A stretch of 64,000 bases of DNA from positions 372,001-436,000 of the forward strand of contig JAWNGF010000017.1 of assembly GCA_037039685.1 (NCBI GenBank). The letters run 5' to 3'. The position numbers were made by a program, and so were the translations under genes. The stretch is from Ceratobasidium sp. AG-K (taxonomy: Eukaryota > Basidiomycota > Agaricomycetes > Cantharellales > Ceratobasidiaceae). A model generated the notes under the pieces. The model ran no database searches. It saw only the letters and a list, made by a program, of their open reading frames with translations, and was not told where the DNA came from. Positions 50,524-59,494 of this stretch are shown piece by piece; position 1 is the stretch's first letter, and every line of letters starts with the position of its first letter.

Positions 50524-50998
50524 TGTCGTAAGCTTCTTCTTGGTGGCTATGAGACAAGCCGCGATGGAGAGTGGACGGCACTAAGACCTAAGTGACCTCT
50601 TGAACCGCAACACACTTAAGTGTCTGTAGGCTCTTGAGGGTAGGGGTGGTTCAAAGTGTCACTCAAAGGGGATGTTTTGACAAGACAAAACAAGCTGGGG
50701 TTACCAGGCTTGTTGGTCCTCTATATATACTCAAGACAAGGCCGAGTCATACAGGACGCAGCCACAAGAGTCATAACAGTCAACCAGTCAGGAGTGTCCA
50801 TGTGAGTCATGCTGTATGAACAGACATGACTCGTACAAAGCACAGCCGCGTTACACAGTGTAACACATAACCACAAGAAGGTGGCAACGCGGCATGAAAA
50901 ACAAGGGAAGAGACAAACAAAGAACAAACACAAGTACAAGCAACGAGAGAGAGGAAGAGGCGTAGACGAGTCCGATGGCAAGAGCATAGCTCACGACA
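50524..50998 (-). repeat. 3' LTR of Gypsy element 1
   Basis: On the minus strand this LTR runs TGTCGTGAG to CTTACGACA (475 bp). It is preceded by a purine-rich tract (a GGGGGGAGTAA string) just inside the element. Most of it is near-identical to the LTRs of element 3 (57015-57470), while the first 100 or so bases differ. The flanking host bases at 50519-50523 are ACTAG, the candidate target duplication. Confidence 0.85.
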
Positions 50999-51043
50999 TT
51001 ACTCCCCCCTTAAGGTCCTTGAGGGGAACCCAAAAGGGCTGAT

Positions 51044-51808
51044 CTACTGCACCCAGCAGTCCTTCTTGACCTTTTCAACTACAGAGTCGAGTTCGTCCTC
51101 CTTTTCCTCCGTGAGGTCAATGGGGTTGAACACAGTATTACCTGGTTCATCGCAGTGTTCCTCCCATCTCTCCCAGGTCTTCTCGTCCGTCCAGTCCGCC
51201 TTGGACCAGTCCATGACCCTCTCCTGCTCCTCAACATGGTCCTTGTCCCATTGTCGCACGTCTGGTTTGACCTCCTTCCATTCCGACAAGTCCGCATCCT
51301 TCTCCTGCCACCAGAATGGCTTCCATTCGAACTTCTCCCTCTGGTAGTGTCCCCACTCCATCCTCCAATCTGCCAAGTCTGCCTCGAAGTTCTTGTCCCA
51401 TGCGTCGCTCCATTGAGGCCTCAGAGTGGGAGGTCGGCCTTCGTATCCTGGAACCCATTTGCTGCTGTAGGCCCCTTCTTGTCCCCATTCGACCACCCCA
51501 AGCTTGTGCATGGATAGCAACACGGCTTCGGACACTTGGAAGGCCGCGCATCCTCGGCATACGTAGATGTCCTTTCGTTGGAGCTGCATGCGTGTCGGCC
51601 ATTTTTTGCCGACCCATTCGAACTCTCCCAGGTCGGAGTGCAGGATATCGTCGGAGGCACGGAATTGGAGCCTTCCTGGACTCTGCTGGGACCTTTTGAA
51701 GACGTAGAGGGCCGCTCCCAAGTCAAGGATGCAAGCCGTCTGGAAAGCTGGTCCGTCGAGAACGCGGACAAGGTTGTTGGCGATAGTGGCACAGGTGGCG
51801 GAGGGCAT
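51044..51808 (-). CDS. Gypsy accessory protein ORF3, element 1 (intact)
   Basis: A 254-residue frame starting MPSATCATIANN at 51808 and ending just before the polypurine tract. About 129 codons overlap the 3' tail of pol in another frame. It has an alpha/beta N-terminal half (GAALYVFKRSQQ, HSDLGEFEWVGKKWPTRMQL), one CxxC (IYVCRGCAAF), and a C-terminal half in which 14 tryptophans are spaced among acidic and basic residues (SDAWD, ADWRMEWG, KPFWWQEKD, SKADWTDEKTWERWEE). It ends NTVFNPIDLTEEKEDELD. No signal peptide or membrane segment. Element 3 carries a homologue at 62959-63723. Function unknown; a structural or chromatin-binding role would be speculation. Confidence 0.7.
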   Translation of the reverse strand: MPSATCATIANNLVRVLDGPAFQTACILDLGAALYVFKRSQQSPGRLQFRASDDILHSDLGEFEWVGKKWPTRMQLQRKDIYVCRGCAAFQVSEAVLLSMHKLGVVEWGQEGAYSSKWVPGYEGRPPTLRPQWSDAWDKNFEADLADWRMEWGHYQREKFEWKPFWWQEKDADLSEWKEVKPDVRQWDKDHVEEQERVMDWSKADWTDEKTWERWEEHCDEPGNTVFNPIDLTEEKEDELDSVVEKVKKDCWVQ

Positions 51809-54664
51809 AGTGTGCAAAAGAGGTTAAGGGCGTCGAGTGTGTAAAGCGAGTTGGAAAGTGAGCAAGTTCTGCAAGTTGTGTTGTCGTCCCATTCCGCCCT
51901 TCCTTTAATACTTCTCGTCTTGTAGTTTGACGGTGTTGGGGCATTTGGGAAATCTTTCAAGAACTTCCTTATTATTACTCCGAGGTGACCGAAATCTTCT
52001 GCCCGTTGTTCTGTGTCTTCTTTTTCATCAAAACCCTTCCATCTAACCCTGTAGAACAACCCGTCCTTTGTTTTCTTCCAGTCCACGATTTTTTCCACTT
52101 TGTATTCCTCCTCTCCTTCTTCTGTTGTGATCAGCAGTGGTCGGGGTTGGTTTCTGTGAAAGTTTTCGTCCTTTTTGTATGGACTAAGAAGATCGCTGTG
52201 GAAGACAGGGTGTATTCTCATGGTTTTTGGAAGCTCCAATTTGTAGGCATGGCTTGACATGACTTTTTTGATCTTGAAAGGACCGTGTTTCTTGTTGTCA
52301 AGTTTCTTGTTGGGACGGTTTGTCTTTATGTTTTGTCCGTAAAGCCAGACAAGGTCGTCCTCTTTGTATTTTGGTTTGTGTTCCACTGTGTCCTTTCTCC
52401 TGTGCCATTCCATTGCCGCTTTTGCTTCGTCCCATACTTCCTGCCAGTTGTCCGCTTTCTTATTAGCTTCAGGAATTGTGGTGACTTCTGTTGAAACATT
52501 CCATAGTGGTTCTCTGCCGTTGACAATCTCGAATGGGGTTTTTCCTGTGATCCCGTGTCGTTGGTTGTTGTAGCAGAATTCTGCGATAGGAAGTAGTTCG
52601 GCCCAGTTGTCTTGCCTGTAGTTAACAAATGTGCAAAGCCATGCTTCTATCCACTGGTTTATCCGCTCTGTTATTCCGTCTGTTTGTGGATGATATGCCG
52701 TGCTGAACGACGGTTTTGTTCCGATTTTTTGGTATAGGGCCTTCAGGAACTTGCTGTTGAAGGTTGTTCCTCTGTCCGAAACAGTACTTCGTGGGAAGCC
52801 GTGTAACCTCCAAACATTCTTCAGGAAAAGATCGGCAAGTTGATCCGCAGTTGTTGATTCTTTGCAGGCTATGAAGTGTGCCATGCGAGAGAACCAATCC
52901 ACCACCACTAGGATGCTGTCATTGCCTTGTGATTTTGGGAGTTTTACAATGAAATCGTATGCAATATCTTCCCATGGGGTGTTTGGGATCTTGAGTGCTT
53001 TCAGTGGAGCTTGGCTTTTTACTCCTTTTGCTCTTTGGCACTGCTCGCAAGAGTCAACGTATTTGTTTACTGTTGCTTTAAGTCCAGGCCAGTAGTATTT
53101 TCTTGAGATTAGCTCCAGCGTTTGGGCTTGACCCTGGTGCCCTGCCATTGGTGAATTGTGGTGTAATCTGAGGATCTTTAGCCTAGTGTCCTTGTCTTCT
53201 GGCACATATATTTTCCCATCTATCCAGAGCAGGTTTTCCTCGAAGTTGTAGTTCCTGATTCCCTGTTGCACTGATTTGGGTAGGGTTTCCTTCTCTTTGC
53301 ACAATTCTATGATTTTCCTGATGCTTTCATCTTCGGTTTGTGCTTCCCTAATGTCCGCAATGATGTCTGACTTGACTTCCCCGGCGAATCCTTTGAATTG
53401 TTCCTCCTTGACCATAATTTGCTCTGCTGTTGGTATTTCGCTATGATCCGCTCTTCTGGACAGTAGGTCTGGCTTTGTTGACATATTCCCCGGACGGTAA
53501 ACTATTTCAAAGTTATAGGAAGCCAGGATTTGATGCCATCGAGCATGGCATCGGTTAAAAGTAGTCGCCTTCTTCCAGTATTGCAGGTTACGGTGATCGG
53601 TGTAGATCGTTATTGGTTCTCTTGTTCCTTCTAGATGCAGTCGCCAGTGTTTTAGTGATTCCACAATTGCCATCAATTCCTTGTCATGAACATCGTAGTT
53701 CATTTGTGCAGCGTTAAAGGATTTTGATAGGAAAGCGATTGGGTGTAAGTAACCGTCGTCTTGTCTTTGAGAAAGTATTGATCCCATAGCAACGCCGCTT
53801 GCATTGGTTTCCAATATGTAAGGTTTTGCTGGATCTGGGTGTTGCAGTAGTGGTTCCTTGCATATTTCCTTCTTCAGGTTATCGAAAGCTTCCTGTTGTT
53901 CTGCTTCCCACTTCCATTTCTGATCCTTCCTTGTTAGAACGGTTAAGGGTTTCGCCAGGCCGCTGAAGTTTGGTACGAATCGCCTGTAAAAATTTGCAAA
54001 TCCTAGGAAGGCTTGGACCTGTTTGACTGTCCTTGGTTCCTTCCATTCCTTGATTGCTTTGACCTTTTCCTCTTGCATTGATATTCCCTCCTCGCTGATG
54101 TTTATTCCTGTGTAGACAAGTTTCTTGACGAAGAATTCGCATTTTGGGAGTTTTGCAAAAAGGTTGTTGTCTAACAGGATTTTGAGTACCTTTCGAACGT
54201 CTTCCACATGCTGGTTTTGGTCTTTGGAGAAAATTAATATGTCATCGATGTAAACAATGACACAGACATCCATCAAGTCGTGGAATATATGATTCATATA
54301 TCGTTGGAAAGTTGCCGGCGCGTTCTTCAATCCGAAGGGCATGACAATATATTCAAAGAGACCTTCCTTGGTCCGGAATGCTGTTTTCCATTCGTCTCCT
54401 TCTTTGACTCGGATGTTGTTGAACCCCATACGCAAGTCTATTTTAGAAAAGATTTTTGCGTCCTTGATCTTGTCGAGGAGATCTTCCATTAGTGGCATAG
54501 GGAAGCAGTCGTCCTTTGTTATTTCGTTCATCGGGCCGAAGTGTTGAACCAACCTGAGTTCTGGAGGTTTTTCCGGTTTCTTTGGGTCTAGTCCCTTTTT
54601 GACAAAGAAGGTTGCTGCGGCTACAGGTGATTTGCTCGGTCGGATCTTGCCTGCCGCTAGTTCC
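51421..54664 (-). CDS. Gypsy element 1 pol (RT-RNase H-integrase-chromodomain), 5' truncated
   Basis: The frame is open from the element 2 junction at 54664 (AAGRIRPSKSPVA) and contains RT with YIDDILIFS. RNase H reads LETNASGVAMG, with Asn in place of the first catalytic Asp. The integrase has an HHCC zinc domain (HHNSPMAGHQGQ, CEQCQRAKG) and the DDE triad (VVVDWFSR, STVSDRGTTF, DGITERINQW). A chromodomain-like module (YKVEKIVDWKKTKDGLFY) follows. The last 130 residues are Ser/Pro/Thr-rich, overlap ORF3 and are poorly conserved with element 3, so the true end of pol may be earlier. The RNase H change suggests this copy cannot transpose by itself. Confidence 0.85.
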
Positions 54665-55076
54665 TGTCCCGACTTGGGTCAATTAGGTATATAAAGGTTA
54701 AGGGGTTCGACTTAGACAAGTCTTAGAACCCAAGGAGTAATGATAGTAAGTAGAATTGATTGAGCAAGTCCTAGTGGAGAGGAGGTCAAGCCTTGTCGTT
54801 AACCGGCTTGACCTCTGGGTTTATATACATGAGGGATCAAGGCCACGTCATCATCTATCAGTGTGGGAAAGCCGAGTACAACCGATGATAAGCGAGATAA
54901 GAGACATGACTCGACATTCTGGAAGTTCCGGAAGCATCACCAATATTAAATGAAAAGACAAATACATCACATGATACAAGTTAAGCGCCAGAGGACATTT
55001 GTACCTAAAAAGGAAAGTGTTCGGAAAAAAGATATAAAATCAGAATAAAATGTCTGAGCTTAGTCAGCTCATGACA
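54665..55076 (-). repeat. 3' LTR of Gypsy element 2
   Basis: 412 bp running TGTCATGAG to GTCGGGACA on the minus strand, unlike the LTRs of elements 1 and 3. It sits inside the RT region of element 1. The adjacent bases GTTCC (54660-54664) are the candidate target duplication. Confidence 0.8.
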
Positions 55077-55086
55077 TTACCCCCTC

Positions 55087-57014
55087 CTAAGGGCCTGGCG
55101 CGGTGGGGTGAAGTTTGTGAAATTTATCAACCAGTTCAGGAGCGTTCTTGAGGTCTTCCTTTGATTGCCAAGAATTGTCTGCATGAGAGTATCCTTTCCA
55201 CTTGACGTAATAGTGGAGTTGACGGCGAATTTTCTTGGAATTAAGGATCTCTTCGACTTCCCACTCTTCTTCTCCTTCTTGTGTGACAATAGGGGGTGGT
55301 TGAGCGGGTTCGCAGCCGTGGGGATCAGAGTGGAATTTCTTGAGCAGCATGACGTGGAAGACAGGATGAATCTTCATTGATTTTGGTAATTCCAGTCTAA
55401 AGGCATGAGTCCCTATTTTTTCCATTACTTTGTAAGGGCCTAAAACTTTGTGGGAGAGTTTTACTGAGGGTCTGTCTGTGGAAATGTTCTGATGATTAAG
55501 CCAGACTTTATCTCCCGGGTTTATCTCTTCTGGTTCTTTGGCTTCTTTATCAAAGTAGTGTTTATAGGACTGATTTGCTAGAATGAGGGCGGCTTTGACT
55601 TCGTTGTATCCTTTCAACAGGAACTCCGCATGGGCATCAGCTTCAGGAACAGTATAGTCTGATTCTTCCCCGATGTTCATTCTAGGGTTGAAACCCTGGC
55701 AGATTTGGAAAGGGGTTTTGCCAGTGGATGCTTGGATTCCATTGTTGTAAGCAAATTCTGCCATAGGGAGCAGGGCCACCCAGTCATTTTGCCTATGGTT
55801 GACAAAAGCCCTGATAAAGATTTCAACGACTTGGTTTGCCCATTCTGACTGTCCGTCTGTCCTTGGATGGTAGGCTGTGCTGAAGGTAGGTTTTACGTCC
55901 AACCGTTTGTACAGATGTCTAATGAACTTTGAGTTGAAAGTGGATCCTCTATCCGAGACTGTTGCTTTTGGGGTGCCGTGAAGTTTCCAAATGTTTGCAA
56001 CAAAGATATTGGCTATGTCTATTGCTGTGGCCGTTGATTTGCAAGGGAGATAGTGTGCCATCTTGGAGAACCGATCTACCACTGTCAAGATTGCGTCATA
56101 TCCTTCTGATTCTGGGAGCCCTACAATCATGTCATAGGAGATCTCTTCCCAAGGTCTCTCAGGGATATGTAAAGGACGCAGTAGTCCTGTGGGGAGTTGG
56201 TTTGATGGTTTAACTCGAATGCATGTTTCGCAGTGTGACACATAAGAGTTGACAAATTTCTTCATGGTTGGCCAGTAGTAAGTTCTTGAGACCAATTCCA
56301 ATGTTCTTGCTTGTCCAGGATGCCCAGCTGTAATATTGTCATGGCGCGATTCCAAAATCAGGTTTCTGACGGTTTCATCCTTGGGGACAAAGATCTTTCC
56401 TTTGAACATTAGGAGTCCTTCTCTGTATTCCCAATCTTTGACTTTTTCTCCGTTTCTCAGCTTATTGTGGGCTTCCTCTAATCTGGGATCTTCGAGGATT
56501 GCTTCTCTGATTAGATCGTTAATCTCCTGGTCAGGGGTAATAGCCGAAATAAAAATGTCTGGTTTGAGGAGAACTTGGTTCTCTACCCCCCCCAAAGGTT
56601 CCAGGTCATATCGTCTCGAGAGAATGTCTGCTTTTTTGTTTTGGTTCCCTGGCCTGTACAAGATTTGGAAGTTGAAGTCCACCAAGAAATTCATCCAGCG
56701 GATTTGGCGTTGGTTCAATTGCTTAGATGATGAGAAGTATTCCAAATTTTTGTGATCTGTTATCACCTGGATGGCTTTTTCTGTGCCTTGAAGTAAGTGC
56801 CGCCATTCTTTGAAGGCTCTAATGATTGCCAATAGTTCTTTGTCAAAAATGTCGTAGTTTCGTTCAGTCGGATTTAGTGATTTAGAAAGAAAAGCTACAG
56901 GGTGTAATTTCCCTTCTTCATCCTTCTGAGATAAAACTGCTCCTGTGGCAAATCCCGACGCATCTGTCTTGAGGAAAAATTCCTTATTTTGATCGGGCTG
57001 CATAATTACAGGTG
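55087..57014 (-). CDS. Gypsy element 2 pol (RNase H-integrase-chromodomain), interrupted
   Basis: The frame is open from the element 3 junction at 57014 (PVIMQPDQNKEF) to a stop just before the polypurine tract. RNase H catalytic motifs look intact (LKTDASGFATG, VITDHKNLEYF). The integrase has the zinc domain (HDNITAGHPGQ, HCETCIRVKP) and Asp, Asp, Glu at TVVDRFSKMAH, TVSDRGSTFN and TDGQSEWANQ. A chromodomain (VEEILNSKKI to YYVKWKGYSHADNSW) closes the protein. RT, protease and gag must lie beyond element 3, outside the window. No ORF3 follows: pol ends about 10 bp from the LTR. Confidence 0.85.
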
Positions 57015-57470
57015 TGTCGTGAGCCAGCTCACTCCATCGGATTTGCCTGTTGTCTCGCCCGCCTGTCCTCTTCTTTGTGTTGTGTTTCCGTTTCTGTTTG
57101 CCGCATTGCCACCTTCTTGTGGTTATATGTTACATTGTGTAACGCGGCTGTGCCTTGCACGAGTCATGTCTGTTCATACAGCATGACTCACATGGACACT
57201 CCTGACTGGCTGTTATGTTTGACTCATGTGGCTGCGCCTTGTATGACTCGGCCACTTTTCTGAATATATATAGAGGACCAACAAGCCTGGTAACCCCAGC
57301 TTGTTTTGTCTCGTCAAAACATCCCCTCTGAGTGACACTTAGAACCACCCCTACCCTCAAGAGCCTACAGACGCTTAAGTGTGTTGCGGTTCAAGAGGTC
57401 ACTTAGGTCTTAGTGCCGCCCACTCTCCATCGCGGCTTGTCTCATAGCCACCAAGAAGAAGCTTACGACA
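57015..57470 (+). repeat. 5' LTR of Gypsy element 3
   Basis: 456 bp, TGTCGTGAG to CTTACGACA, so its ends form a 6-bp inverted repeat. It has a TATATATAG box at 57265-57273 and four TGACTC cores upstream of it. The bases AGGTG (57010-57014) before it are the candidate target duplication. The insertion splits element 2 pol at its RT/RNase H junction. Confidence 0.9.
57184..57250 (+). promoter_or_regulatory. Clustered TGACTC(A) sites in the element 3 LTR
   Basis: TGACTCA at 57184-57190 and 57220-57226, TGACTCG at 57244-57250, and an inverted copy at 57160-57166 lie within 110 bp upstream of the TATA box. The same four cores occur in the LTR of element 1. This matches the site of Gcn4/AP-1-type bZIP activators. 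Regulation by such a factor is inference. Confidence 0.45.
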
Positions 57471-57491
57471 TTACAAAACAAGCTTAACAAC

Positions 57492-59477
57492 ATGTCTATT
57501 CAAGAAGATGGAGGGTCACGTCCCTCATCCACTATATCAACAAGAAGAGGACCCAGTCGAGCCGCAAGGCCCACAGGATCACTAAACGAACAGGATATCG
57601 CACAAGCTCAAGCGGGAGGACCTGTCCGATCACGTTCCCAAAGTCAAACATCAATGCCGGGAGCTTTCGGCATGGCTGACATGACAACAGTACAGGAAGA
57701 GGAACTCACTATCACAAATAGAGAACCAGGAGATCTTACAAATGACCCCACTCCAGCTGTAATCCGCATTTCAACTGGAAGTCCAGGGCCATCACGTCCA
57801 ATATGGCCATTAGGATCTAGAAGACAGTTCTTCTCTCCCCAACCCGAAGCTCATGGGGGCATATCGCTTATCCCCATTAGACCTCCCCCTACACCACATA
57901 TCCCCACAGTCCCTCAAATCGGAGGAACCATCACCAATGTAGGAGCAATTCCAACAGCCTCTCAGCCGGTTACACCAGTAATTCCGGCACCACCATATAT
58001 CCCACAAGGTTACTCTGGGCAATCGGCCCAGATACAACAAGGCACCGCTGATCCAGGAAGCTCGAGTTCCAGCTCCAACAACAATACTGTAATTAGCAAT
58101 CTAGACGATTTAAACGACCTCCTGGAAGGAAGACACAACGCTACCATTAGGGTCATAGATGGAATGAGGGTCACTATGGATCGGAGGCTTAGTGGCCTAG
58201 AACAAGCCACACAAATCCTCGCAAACAACCAGCAAATCTTTAATGACTCCATTAACAACCTACAAGGCACCCTGATGGACATCCTAACTGCGGCAAGAAA
58301 CGGTGAACACAATTCCTTCCTAGTTGGTCAAGACGTAACCCGTCTTCGAAATGAGGTTACCAACACCCAAGGACTAGTGAACAACGTACGCGAAGAACTT
58401 AACACTACCAGGCAAGGACAACTCGAATGGAACGAGGCAGTAACACAAGGACTAGAATCCTTACGACAGGAAGGAACCTCCTTCACTACCAAAATCACGG
58501 AAGTTCAAGAAACCATCAACAATATGTGAGAAGAGATGGACGAAGCATCCCTGCACGGGATCCCTTCTAGGCGATCAAATTCTCCACCACATCCAGACGC
58601 AGAATCTACCAGGATTGATGAATTAGAGCTAAGAATTCAACGACTAACTGAGAACCCAAACATCGGTAGCAACCCACGTCGACCAAAAGTAACTCGCCCA
58701 GAAGTCTTTGACGGAAAGAAGGGAGAAGGTGCCGAAATGTTCATCACACAAATGGAAAGCTACTTCGTACGCCTGGGCGATCAATACAATTCCGACGAAG
58801 AAAGAATCCGCGAAGCTCTGGCGAACTTCAAATCTGAAAACAAAGCCGCCACTCACTGGGCACAAGTACTCTTACGATCGCTTAATCAAGGAGGAAACAA
58901 CCAAAATCTGGCCACATGGGAAAGTTTCAAAGCACACTTCATGGAACAGTTCAGCAATCCCAACAAAAAGGCTAAAGCCGAATCGGACATCCGAAAATGC
59001 AGACAGACCAACTCGGTAGCAAACTATGCCTCGGAATTCCGATACCTTCTGGTAGACGTAAACTGGGGACAAGAAGCACTGATCAACCAATTCAAGGAAG
59101 GGTTGAAGTCCGAGGTCAAGACAGAACTAGCTCGTTTCAAGCTAACCCTGATCAACGAAGATGGAACAGAACGGGAACTCTCCCTTGACCGGTGGATCTC
59201 AATTGCAATCTCTATTGACCAGAAATTACAACAAATCAAGACCTCTACAGGAAAGAAAGCAGCCCAACCAACCACTAGCGGACAATCCTCTACAAAGCGG
59301 TTACCTGACGAAGTATACAAAGCAAGGATAGCAAGCAACCGCTGCTTGAAGTGCGGACAGGAAGGACACCGTTCATTCAAATGCCCGTCCAAGGAATGGA
59401 TAACAACGGAAACTAGCGTCAAAGGGAGGGAGGCAACAATTACGGAAGACTCGGGAAAAGAAGGGGTCTCCCTCTAA
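57492..59477 (+). pseudogene. Gypsy element 3 gag, interrupted by one TGA
   Basis: One reading frame of about 660 codons is broken only by TGA at 58527-58529. Its first 345 residues are Pro/Ser-rich with a coiled coil (LEQATQILANNQQIFNDSIN). After the stop come a retrotransposon capsid domain (PEVFDGKKGEGAEMFITQME, WESFKAHFMEQFSNPNKK) and a CCHC zinc knuckle (CLKCGQEGHRSFKC) near the end. The part after the stop could be translated from its own ATG at 58536. The knuckle and capsid look intact, so the stop is the only visible defect. Confidence 0.8.
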
Positions 59478-59494
59478 CTGTGTGTGGAGAGACC
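59453..59494 (+). promoter_or_regulatory. Programmed -1 ribosomal frameshift signal (gag to pol)
   Basis: The heptamer G GGA AAA (59453-59459) sits in the gag frame in the X XXY YYZ register. A 5-nt spacer follows, then a possible hairpin whose 6-bp stem pairs GGTCTC (59465-59470) with GAGACC (59489-59494). Pol is open in the -1 frame from 59417 and gag stops at 59477, so the slip must occur in this window. This explains how pol, which lacks an ATG near its start, is made. Confidence 0.65.

Larger units (their letters stand above)
50998..54664 (-). mobile_element. Ty3/Gypsy element 1 (3' part of the internal region)
   Basis: The minus-strand internal region from the LTR to the point where element 2 interrupts it holds ORF3 and the pol segment from within RT onwards. 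The 5' LTR, gag, protease and the start of RT lie on the far side of the nested elements, outside the window. Confidence 0.85.
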
